Origin: Collinsella sp.
Lineage (GTDB): Bacteria; Actinomycetota; Coriobacteriia; Coriobacteriales; Coriobacteriaceae
DNA length: 62,526 nt
Direction: 5' to 3'
NCBI GenBank assembly: GCA_019419555.1
Contig: DXZR01000010.1
Span: forward strand, 1-62,526
The notes below the pieces were generated by a model. That model made no database searches. It saw nothing but the letters and a program-made list of their open reading frames with translations, and had not been told where the DNA came from. A program made the translations under genes and the position numbers. Position 1 is the first letter of the stretch, and each line of letters begins with the position of its first letter. Shown in pieces: positions 25,559 through 32,826 of this stretch.

Positions 25559-25900
25559 ATGAACGTGCAAATCTTCGGCACCAAGAAGTCCTTCGATACC
25601 AAGAAGGCACAGCGTTATTTTAAAGAGCGCCGCATTAAGGTGCAGTTTATCGACCTTAAGGAAAAGGAGATGAGCAAGGGCGAGCTCACGAGCGTGATGC
25701 AGGCGGTCGGCGGTATCGACAAGCTGCTCAACCCCAAAGCCAAGGACGAGGAGACGCTCGCGCTCATTCAGCATCTCACCCCCAGTCAGCGCTTCGACAA
25801 GCTGCTCGAGAACCAGCAGGTTCTAGCCGAGCCCATCGTGCGCAACGGCAAAAAGGCCACCGTCGGTTATTGCCCCGATGTATGGGGAGCCTGGGAGTAG
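25559..25900 (+). CDS. ArsC/Spx-family thioredoxin-fold protein with Ser in place of the usual Cys
   Basis: The 113-residue protein follows the ArsC/Spx fold: NVQIFGTKKSFDTKKAQRYF, then RRIKVQFIDLKEKEMSKGEL, and near the C-terminus LAEPIVRNGKKATVGY. Family members such as arsenate reductase-like proteins normally have Cys where this one has Ser11 (TCC codon), so thiol redox chemistry at that site is lost. The rest of the fold, including the cis-Pro segment (EPIVRNG), is intact. The ATG at 25559 lies 17 bp after the flavoprotein stop, with only a modest ribosome binding site. A non-catalytic or altered role is inferred. Confidence 0.82.
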   Translation: MNVQIFGTKKSFDTKKAQRYFKERRIKVQFIDLKEKEMSKGELTSVMQAVGGIDKLLNPKAKDEETLALIQHLTPSQRFDKLLENQQVLAEPIVRNGKKATVGYCPDVWGAWE

Positions 25901-25986
25901 CTTGTGTTATTTGCCGGCGCGTGGGTATAAGAGCAGGCGTTTGGCATAAGATTCAACTGTAAGCCATGTCTAACAAAGGAGGGCAC

Positions 25987-27117
25987 ATGCCCAACAAACC
26001 CGTGAAGATCATCATGCTTACCGGATACCTCGGTGCCGGCAAGACCACGCTGCTCAACCACATCCTCGCTAACGACGGCGGCATCCGCGCCGCCGTGATC
26101 GTCAACGATATCGGCGAGATCAACGTCGACGCCAGCCTTATCGCCGACGGCGGCCTTTCCGAGACCGATGACCTCATCCCGCTCACCAACGGCTGCATCT
26201 GCTGCACGCTTTCGGACGACCTGGCCAACCAGCTGCAGGGCATCGCCGATTCGGGCAACTTCGATTACATCATCATCGAGGCCTCGGGCATTTGCGAGCC
26301 CATCCCCATCGCCTACACCATCTCGAGCTTCTGCGACGAGGCCAAGGTGGGAGGCGAGCCCAAGCTCGCGCTCGACAACATCGTGGCCGTGGTCGACTGC
26401 GCCCGCATGTACGACGAGTTCAACGGCGGTCGCGACCTGCTGGCAGAGGATATCGACGAGGACGACATCGAGAGTCTGCTCATCCAGCAGATCGAGTTCT
26501 GCTCCACGCTGATCCTCAACAAGACCGATACCGTGAGCCCTGAGCAGATCGCCGAGCTTAAGGCCATCGTGCGCAGCCTGCAGAAAGACGCCGTGATCGT
26601 CGAGGCCCAAAACGGCGAGGTCCCCATGGAGGAGCTGCTCGACACCGACCGCTTCGACTTTATGCGCGCCTACAACTCCGCCGCCTGGATCGAGGCCATG
26701 GAGCATCCCGAGGAGCACGACGACCCCGAGGTGCTCGAGTACGACATCGAGACCTTTGTGTACTCGCGCCGCAAGCCGTTTGACCTGCAAAAGTTCACCG
26801 ATTTTGTTGAGCAGGAGTGGCCCGACGAGGTCATTCGCGTCAAGGGCCCGCTGTGGCAGACCGGCGATCCGGACATGTGCTACATGTTCGAGCAGGCCGG
26901 CCACCAGATGCGCCTGATGGAGAACGGCCTGTTTGTCGACTCGGCGCCCGAGGGCGAGAAGCAGAAGATCATCGACGAGAACCCCGAGATCATGCAGATT
27001 TGGGACGACGAGACGGGCGACCGCATGACGAGCCTGTGCATCATCGGCCGTCACATGGACAAGGATGCGCTCATCGCCTCCCTCGATGCCTGCCTGACCG
27101 ACTGGCACCGCGCCTAG
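25987..27117 (+). CDS. CobW/COG0523-family GTPase (metal chaperone)
   Basis: The 376-residue protein has the G3E GTPase P-loop GYLGAGKTT at 13-21, the metal site Cys70-Ile-Cys-Cys73 (CxCC), the Walker B-like IIIEASGICEP and NKTD for guanine recognition. The C-terminal CobW domain includes SRRKPFDLQKF. Members deliver zinc, cobalt or iron to enzymes, or act under zinc starvation. Neighbours do not indicate the metal. I chose the ATG at 25987 because AAAGGAGG lies five bases before it; an earlier ATG at 25966 has no site. Confidence 0.92.
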   Translation: MPNKPVKIIMLTGYLGAGKTTLLNHILANDGGIRAAVIVNDIGEINVDASLIADGGLSETDDLIPLTNGCICCTLSDDLANQLQGIADSGNFDYIIIEASGICEPIPIAYTISSFCDEAKVGGEPKLALDNIVAVVDCARMYDEFNGGRDLLAEDIDEDDIESLLIQQIEFCSTLILNKTDTVSPEQIAELKAIVRSLQKDAVIVEAQNGEVPMEELLDTDRFDFMRAYNSAAWIEAMEHPEEHDDPEVLEYDIETFVYSRRKPFDLQKFTDFVEQEWPDEVIRVKGPLWQTGDPDMCYMFEQAGHQMRLMENGLFVDSAPEGEKQKIIDENPEIMQIWDDETGDRMTSLCIIGRHMDKDALIASLDACLTDWHRA

Positions 27118-27155
27118 GTTTATCCAAGCGGACATTTTTCCGCTACGTAACCGCC

Positions 27156-27194
27156 AAACCACCACGAAGGTGCCTGTCCCCTTCGTGGTGGTTT
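27156..27194. repeat. GGGAC-type palindromic repeat, CACCACGAAGG stem
   Basis: AAACCACCACGAAGG at 27156-27170 pairs perfectly with 27180-27194 around the loop TGCCTGTCC. Its right side ends in TTTTT, so it can also terminate the CobW transcript. It belongs to the dispersed family by its CTGTCCC core. Confidence 0.85.
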
Positions 27195-27217
27195 TTCGTT
27201 CTGAGCCAAGGAGATTC

Positions 27218-27817
27218 ATGTTCAACATTGTGCTGTATGCGCCCGAGATTCCGGCCAATACGGGCAATATCGGCCGCACCTGCGTGGTTACCGGCGCCCG
27301 CCTGCATCTGGTGGAGCCGCTGGGCTTCTCGCTCGACGACAAAACGGCACGTCGCGCCGGCCTGGGCTACTGGCAAAACTTGGACGTGACCACCTATGCC
27401 AGCTGGGAGGATTTCCTTGCGCGCAATGGCCTCTCCCCTGCCGACGAACGCCTGCATCTGCTGACCAAAAAGGCACGCCGCACCTATGCGCAGAGCACCT
27501 ACCGCGACGGCGACTACTTGGTCTTTGGCAGCGAGAGCTCGGGCATTCCCGAGCCGCTGCTCGCCGCGGCGCCCGAGCGCTGCGAGCGCATCCCTATGCT
27601 GCGCGATTGCGACTCGCTCGATAACGCCGAGGCCTGGGAAGCCCACGAGGAATCGCTCGGGCATACCGAGGACGGCCACGAAGCCATCCTTCGGCAGGAC
27701 ATCTGCGGCAACTTCGTCAATCCGGACGACTACCGCATCAGCGCACTCAACCTCTCCAACAGCGCCGCCATCGTCCTCTACGAAGCCCTGCGCCAAACAG
27801 GCTTTCCGGGAATGTGA
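27218..27817 (+). CDS. trmL: tRNA (cytidine/uridine-2'-O-)-methyltransferase TrmL
   Basis: TrmL methylates the ribose of the wobble base of certain leucine tRNAs. The 199-residue SPOUT protein has FNIVLYAPEIPANTGNIGRT, LHLVEPLGF, the SAM-knot motifs VFGSESSGIP and RIPM, and SALNLSNSAAIVLYEALRQ. It is about 40 residues longer than E. coli TrmL because of an insert between RIPM and LNLSNS (near 130-160, rich in Glu and His). The ATG at 27218 follows AAGGAG. Its last codons and stop (GGA ATG TGA) lie inside the palindromic repeat at 27810-27844, so the repeat supplies the C-terminal end. Confidence 0.93.
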   Translation: MFNIVLYAPEIPANTGNIGRTCVVTGARLHLVEPLGFSLDDKTARRAGLGYWQNLDVTTYASWEDFLARNGLSPADERLHLLTKKARRTYAQSTYRDGDYLVFGSESSGIPEPLLAAAPERCERIPMLRDCDSLDNAEAWEAHEESLGHTEDGHEAILRQDICGNFVNPDDYRISALNLSNSAAIVLYEALRQTGFPGM

Positions 27818-27844
27818 CAAAGGAACTGTCCCTTTGTCACATTC
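27810..27844. repeat. GGGAC-type palindromic repeat, TGTGACAAAGG stem, overlapping the trmL stop
   Basis: A perfect 14-bp stem (GAATGTGACAAAGG with its complement at 27831-27844) around AACTGTC. The core is identical to the copy at 32794-32826, and the element contains the trmL stop codon. Confidence 0.92.
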
Positions 27845-27960
27845 AAGCGCCGCGCCGATGGCGCACACGCCTAATTGATGCTCTAGATAAAGAGCCTCAC
27901 TTTTAATCAGAATTAACTAAAGTAAAATGAAGTTAAACGGCGGTGTGAAAGGAGAGCCTT

Positions 27961-29061
27961 GTGGAATATCTCGAGAACCCGTTTACCCCCAGTTTTGGTG
28001 AGGTTCCCGCCCATCTCGCTGGCAGACAACAGATTATTCGGGATTTGGACCGTGCCTTCTTGAGCCAGCGCAGGCGCCCAGAATTGACCTCGATCTTCTC
28101 AGGCGCGCGTGGAACCGGTAAAACCGCTCTCATGTCGTCGCTCGCGACAAGGGCGGAATCCCACGGCTGGATAGCCGTAAAGACGACCGCGCTCCCGGGA
28201 ATGCTTGAGGAACTCGAGTTCGGGGCGAAACGCGCCGCAGCCCATCTCATCGACCCGTCCAACCACTTCGAAGTCACCGGCCTCGGAATTGCACCGCTCG
28301 GCAGCATCGAGGTCAATCGTGTCCACGATGCCTCAACCTGGCGTTATCGCATGAGCGACATCATCGACCAGCTCAACGAGGCGGGCACCGGTCTGCTCGT
28401 CACGGTTGACGAGGTGGACCCGACACTCGACGAGATGATTCAGCTCGCAGCGACGTATCAGCACTTTGTGACCGATGGGAAACGCGTCGCCCTGCTCATG
28501 GCGGGACTTCCCAACAACGTCTCGACGTTGCTGAACCACAAGACGGTCTCGTTCCTTCGCCGCGCCCAACAATATCATCTGGGTCGCATTGCCGACTATG
28601 ACGTACGCGAGGCCTTGATTCGCACGATCCAGGAAAACGATCGCTTGGCAGATGCTGAGGGAATCGATAGAGCCGTTCGCTCGATCTCTGGTTTTCCCTT
28701 CCTATTGCAACTCGTAGGCTACCGTGCCTGGGATCTCACAAGCGATTCGAAGGAGATCTCGTCACGCGACTTTGACCTGGGAATCAAAATCGCGCGCGAC
28801 GAGATGGACAACCGAATCCTCGCGGCAACCTATCGGGAACTCACTGCAGAGGACAAGCGATTCCTCATCGCCATGCTCGATGACGAGGAAGAGTCCACCA
28901 CCGCTGACCTTGTCGAGCGCCTTAGGCGTTCGCCGCAGCAGGTCTCCCGCTACCGACGCCGCATGATAGACGCCGGCATCATCGGGGAGCGAGGACGAGG
29001 GCTCGTCGCATTTGAATTGCCATTCTTCCGCGACTATCTCTCCGCTCAGTGCGTGAAATAG
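27961..29061 (+). CDS. Orphan AAA ATPase with C-terminal winged helix
   Basis: The 366-residue protein has Walker A GARGTGKT at 48-55, Walker B LLVTVDEVD with Asp150-Glu151, a sensor-like FLRRAQQYHLG, and a C-terminal region resembling a winged helix (TTADLVERLRRSPQQVSRYRRRMIDAGII). It resembles the archaeal-type/AAA_16 ATPases related to Orc1/Cdc6 and STAND proteins. Most of its region-by-region order is repeated in the ATPase at 31608-32726. The start is GTG at 27961, with AAAGGAG upstream. It converges on the uvrA2-like gene. Its partner and cellular job are unknown; DNA or nucleotide-dependent regulation is a guess. Confidence 0.8.
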   Translation: MEYLENPFTPSFGEVPAHLAGRQQIIRDLDRAFLSQRRRPELTSIFSGARGTGKTALMSSLATRAESHGWIAVKTTALPGMLEELEFGAKRAAAHLIDPSNHFEVTGLGIAPLGSIEVNRVHDASTWRYRMSDIIDQLNEAGTGLLVTVDEVDPTLDEMIQLAATYQHFVTDGKRVALLMAGLPNNVSTLLNHKTVSFLRRAQQYHLGRIADYDVREALIRTIQENDRLADAEGIDRAVRSISGFPFLLQLVGYRAWDLTSDSKEISSRDFDLGIKIARDEMDNRILAATYRELTAEDKRFLIAMLDDEEESTTADLVERLRRSPQQVSRYRRRMIDAGIIGERGRGLVAFELPFFRDYLSAQCVK

Positions 29062-29065
29062 GCAT

Positions 29066-29100
29066 CAATGAGGCAAAGGGACTGTCCCTTTGCCTCATTG
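29066..29100. repeat. GGGAC-type palindromic repeat, AATGAGGCAAAGGGAC stem
   Basis: A perfect 35-bp palindrome with 17-bp arms and a single central base, filling the gap between the convergent ATPase and uvrA2-like genes. It probably also serves as bidirectional terminator. Confidence 0.92.
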
Positions 29101-29101
29101 T

Positions 29102-31615
29102 CTATAGGTAGCGGCCAGTAACGCTCTTGGGACAGGCAGCGATATCCGCCGGCGTGCCGGCGCAGACGATTTGCCCGCCGGCGTCGCCACCGCCCGGGCC
29201 CATGTCGATCACATAATCGGCGTTACGGATAAGGTCGAGATCGTGTTCGATCACGATAACCGTGGCGCCCTTGGAAACAAGGCCGTCGAACACACTCAGC
29301 AACACCTGAACATCGAGCGGATGTAGTCCGATCGTGGGCTCGTCGAATACGAACACGGCATCGTCCTGCACGCGGCCCATCTCGCTCGCGAGCTTAAGGC
29401 GTTGTGCCTCGCCGCCCGAGAGCGCCGGCGTGGGCTCACCGAGCGTGAGATAGCCCAAGCCTAGGTCATGCAAGGTCTGCAAGCGCGCCTGGACTTTCTT
29501 GAGTCCCACCGTGGCGTCGAGGGCCTCGTCCACACTCATGTCCATGAGCTGCGGCAACGTAAGCAAGCTCCCGTCCTTGCCCTCGCGATGGATATGCGAG
29601 GCGGCCTCGGCGTAGCGCGAACCACGGCATGCCGGGCAGATGATCTCGACGTCGGGCAAAAACTGCACGTCGAGCGATATCGAGCCCGTGCCGTCACACG
29701 TAGGGCAGCGCAAGGCGCCGGTGTTGTAGCTAAAGGTGCCCGCCTTGTAGCCGGCTGCCTTAGCCTCGGGCGTACGGGCGAAGGCGCGGCGCAGCTCGTC
29801 ATGAATGTCGGCATAGGTCGCTACCGTCGAGCGTACGTTGGCGCCGATGGGCGTAGCGTCAATCAGATTTGCGCGGCCAATGCCCTCGGCATCGACCCAA
29901 CGCACGTGCCCCGGCAAGCGCTCGCCAGCTGCCTGCGCCTTAAGTGCAGGAATGAGCGTCTCGAGCACGAGCGTCGTCTTACCCGAACCCGAAACGCCCG
30001 TTACCGCGACAAGGCGGCCGCGCGGGATATCAACCTCGAGCGGCTTGACGGTATGGATGGCATCGGTTGCCATGCGGATATGTCCCTGGTCGAACATTTC
30101 GTCGTCAGTCACCTGCGGACGCAAGCGCTTGAGCTCGGCGCGCAAAAACGGCGCGATACGGCTGCCCTGCGATTGCTCGACCTCGTCTACCGTACCAGCG
30201 GCGATTACACTGCCGCCGCCTGCTCCGGCAACGGGGCCCATCTCGACCAGATAGTCGGCTTCCGCCAGTACGCGCGTATCGTGGTCGACAACAACCACGG
30301 TGTTGCCGTCATCCACCAGATCGCGCATCACGCCCACCAAGCCGTCGACATTGGCGGGATGTAAGCCGATCGAAGGCTCGTCCAGCACATAGAGCACGCC
30401 CGTCGATCGGTTGCGCACCACGCGGGCGAGCTGAACGCGCTGGCGCTCACCCGTGGAGAGCGTGGCACCAGCGCGGTCGAGTGAAAGGTAATCGAGACCC
30501 AGGTCGACCAGACGACGGGCCACGCTCAAAAACGAATCGCAGATATCCGTCGCCATGGGCCGCATCTCGGGCGGCAAGGATGCGGGCACCCCGCGCACCC
30601 ACTCAACCGCATCGCCAAGCGTCATGGCCGCGGCCTGCGCCAGATTGATACCGCACACCTGGGGCTGGCGCGCAGCCTCGGAGAGACGCGTGCCGCCGCA
30701 ATCGCGGCATGCTCCCTCGCGCAAAAAGCGCGCAACGCGTTTGAGGCCCTTGTCGTCCTTAACCTTGGCGAGCGCATTCTCGACGGTATAGACGGCGTTG
30801 TAATAGGTGAAGTCGAGCGGCGTGGCACCCTCGCCGTTTTTGGGAACGTAGAGAATGTGCTTCTTAACCGCCGGGCCGTGGAACACGATGTCGCGTTCTT
30901 CAGGCGTGAGCTGGTTAAACGGCACATCGGTGCGCACGCCCATCTCGCCAGCCACTTGCTTCATCAGATCCCACATGAGCGTACCCCAGGGAAGCACCGC
31001 GCCCTCGTTGATAGTCTTTGACTCATCGGGCACCAGGCTCGCTTCGTCCACCTCGCGCATGACACCGGTGCCGCCGCAGGTGGGACAGGCACCGCCGCTG
31101 TTAAAGGCAAGGTCCTCGGCGCTCGGCGCGTAGAACTCGCGACCGCATGCAGGGCACGTGAGCGACAGGCCCGCAGCCACGTTAAGGCTCGGCTCCACGC
31201 GCGCCCCGCAGTGCGGACACACGTGATGGGCGCAACGGCTAAAGAGCAGGCGCAGGCTGTTGTTGAGCTCGGTCATGGTACCAAAGGTCGAGCGCACGCC
31301 CGGCACGCTGGGGCGCTGATGCAATGCGAGCGCCGCCGGTACGTGCAATACCTCATCCACCTGGGCGTGTTCGGCCTGCGTCAGGCGACGTCGAGTATAG
31401 GTGCTGAGCGCTTCCAAGTAGCGGCGCGAACCCTCGGCATAAAGAACCCCCAGTGCCAGCGAACTCTTGCCCGAACCCGATACGCCGGCAATACCCACCA
31501 GCTTTCCCAGCGGAATATCGATATCGATGTCTTTGAGGTTATGGACGCGCGCGCCGCGTACCTCGATAGCCTGCGGGCTCATCTTCTGTTCCGTCACCTT
31601 TATCACCCTACTCAT
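29102..31615 (-). CDS. UvrA2-like ABC ATPase
   Basis: The 837-residue protein has the UvrA layout of two ABC modules: Walker A GVSGSGK at 44-50 and again GVSGSGKTT in the second half, signatures LSTGERQRVQLARV and LSGGEAQRLKLASE, and several CPxCG zinc pairs. Only about 50 residues separate the first CPHCG from ACPTCGG, where UvrA has a much longer UvrB-binding region. Loss of that region is characteristic of UvrA2 proteins, which act apart from classical excision repair and often in drug or genotoxin tolerance. The ATG at 31615 overlaps the stop of the upstream AAA gene, implying translational coupling; ATG 31582 is an alternative. Confidence 0.9.
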   Translation of the reverse strand: MSRVIKVTEQKMSPQAIEVRGARVHNLKDIDIDIPLGKLVGIAGVSGSGKSSLALGVLYAEGSRRYLEALSTYTRRRLTQAEHAQVDEVLHVPAALALHQRPSVPGVRSTFGTMTELNNSLRLLFSRCAHHVCPHCGARVEPSLNVAAGLSLTCPACGREFYAPSAEDLAFNSGGACPTCGGTGVMREVDEASLVPDESKTINEGAVLPWGTLMWDLMKQVAGEMGVRTDVPFNQLTPEERDIVFHGPAVKKHILYVPKNGEGATPLDFTYYNAVYTVENALAKVKDDKGLKRVARFLREGACRDCGGTRLSEAARQPQVCGINLAQAAAMTLGDAVEWVRGVPASLPPEMRPMATDICDSFLSVARRLVDLGLDYLSLDRAGATLSTGERQRVQLARVVRNRSTGVLYVLDEPSIGLHPANVDGLVGVMRDLVDDGNTVVVVDHDTRVLAEADYLVEMGPVAGAGGGSVIAAGTVDEVEQSQGSRIAPFLRAELKRLRPQVTDDEMFDQGHIRMATDAIHTVKPLEVDIPRGRLVAVTGVSGSGKTTLVLETLIPALKAQAAGERLPGHVRWVDAEGIGRANLIDATPIGANVRSTVATYADIHDELRRAFARTPEAKAAGYKAGTFSYNTGALRCPTCDGTGSISLDVQFLPDVEIICPACRGSRYAEAASHIHREGKDGSLLTLPQLMDMSVDEALDATVGLKKVQARLQTLHDLGLGYLTLGEPTPALSGGEAQRLKLASEMGRVQDDAVFVFDEPTIGLHPLDVQVLLSVFDGLVSKGATVIVIEHDLDLIRNADYVIDMGPGGGDAGGQIVCAGTPADIAACPKSVTGRYL

Positions 31616-32726
31616 GCCATAAAACTCGATCGCGAACGTACGCGCCCAGCATGGGCACGGTAAATCGGACGAGGCCGTATCCGGCAGCCTCGATGACACG
31701 CTCGCGAATCAGGCTTGCGCGATATTTGCTCGCCCAGCTCTGGGTGCGATCGCAGCGCTCAATGATATCCGCCATGCGAGTCGGTTTGCCCTCGTCAACC
31801 GCCATGGCCTCGATAAAAAGGCGCTGTGGACTGCGCAGCCCGTAATATAGAGGCGCGTCAACCGCTTCGTAGAACTCGGAGACGGCATCCGCATGGCCAT
31901 CCTCGACATCGTGCCTTTCGATGACTTGCGAGCCACGCCGGACAGCAGAGCGCCACATGTAATAGCCCACCAGCTGAACCATATAGGGATGCCCCATGCT
32001 CTTGTGTGCCGCAAGATCCGCCGTCCCCGCGTCAACGTAAAGACCAGCGTTTTTGACCGTCTGGATATATGAATCGCGCACCTTGGGCAAAGAAATCGCC
32101 CCCAGCGTACGCTGCTGGGCACGCCGCAAAAACGTCACGCTCGGCTCTTCGAGCAGATCGTCAACCATACTGGGTAAGCCGGCAAACACCAGCGCAAGAC
32201 CGCGCTGGTCGCTATCGGACAAGCCCGTGGCATCCTGGTCTCCGAGCACCTGCTGATAGAGAACGGCAAGGGCCGCCAGCTCCTCGATAGACGCCGATTG
32301 TGCCTCGTCAATCGCAAACAGCATGCCTTTGCCTGGATCGAGCTTCTTAAGGCGCTCGTTGACCAGCCCGCGCAGCGTTTCACCCTTTGCACGCGCCGCC
32401 TCGACCGACATGCGCCCGAATGATGGACTGAGTTCCATTGACGTCACAACGGGTTTATTCGAGCGAAGTGCATCGGCCAAGCGGTCGCATAAGCCAAGCG
32501 AAGCGGAATCGGAGACAACCGCCCATCCGCGCTCATTGGCTAGACGTTGCAGCTCCCGCAGGAGAACCGTCTTGCCGCAACCGCGGTTTCCCGTAATGAG
32601 TATGAGCCTGCCCGGCGCTCCGGCGCCGTTATCGAGCCCTTCCTCGAAATCTTCGATGACCGACTCGCGACCGATGAGTATCGGAGGCCGCTTGCCAGCC
32701 GTGGGCTTAAAGGGATTTGGATTCAT
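31608..32726 (-). CDS. Orphan AAA ATPase, paralogue of 27961-29061
   Basis: The 372-residue protein has Walker A GNRGCGKT at 46-53, Walker B GMLFAIDEAQ, and the shared family segments VFAGLPSMVDDLL and SVTFLRRAQQRTLGAISLPKVR. These match LLMAGLPNNVSTLL and TVSFLRRAQQYHLGRIADYDVR in the ATPase at 27961. The C-terminus again looks like a winged helix. The ATG at 32726 follows GGAGG by five bases. Its stop overlaps the uvrA2-like start by eight bases, so the two are one operon. That coupling suggests a joint function, for example sensing DNA damage, but no direct evidence is visible. Confidence 0.83.
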   Translation of the reverse strand: MNPNPFKPTAGKRPPILIGRESVIEDFEEGLDNGAGAPGRLILITGNRGCGKTVLLRELQRLANERGWAVVSDSASLGLCDRLADALRSNKPVVTSMELSPSFGRMSVEAARAKGETLRGLVNERLKKLDPGKGMLFAIDEAQSASIEELAALAVLYQQVLGDQDATGLSDSDQRGLALVFAGLPSMVDDLLEEPSVTFLRRAQQRTLGAISLPKVRDSYIQTVKNAGLYVDAGTADLAAHKSMGHPYMVQLVGYYMWRSAVRRGSQVIERHDVEDGHADAVSEFYEAVDAPLYYGLRSPQRLFIEAMAVDEGKPTRMADIIERCDRTQSWASKYRASLIRERVIEAAGYGLVRFTVPMLGAYVRDRVLWHE

Positions 32727-32761
32727 GTCGGCCTCCTCGGATTGGCAAACCTTGGCAATAG

Positions 32762-32790
32762 TTATACCAACTTGTACCGAGTTATACCAA
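32762..32790 (-). promoter_or_regulatory. Direct repeat of TTGGTATAACT upstream of the AAA-uvrA2 operon
   Basis: On the minus strand TTGGTATAAC occurs twice, 20 bp apart (32781-32790 and 32761-32770). The spacing is near two helical turns. TATAAC could also act as a -10 element. The half-site TTGGTAT recurs in the palindrome at 35639-35670. Confidence 0.5.
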
Positions 32791-32793
32791 TAG

Positions 32794-32826
32794 CATGTGA
32801 CAAAGGAACTGTCCCTTTGTCACATG
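32794..32826. repeat. GGGAC-type palindromic repeat, TGTGACAAAGG stem, overlapping the Tet-like gene stop
   Basis: CATGTGACAAAGG at 32794-32806 pairs with 32814-32826 around AACTGTC. The core is identical to 27810-27844. It contains the stop codon of the minus-strand gene at 32820. Confidence 0.92.
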
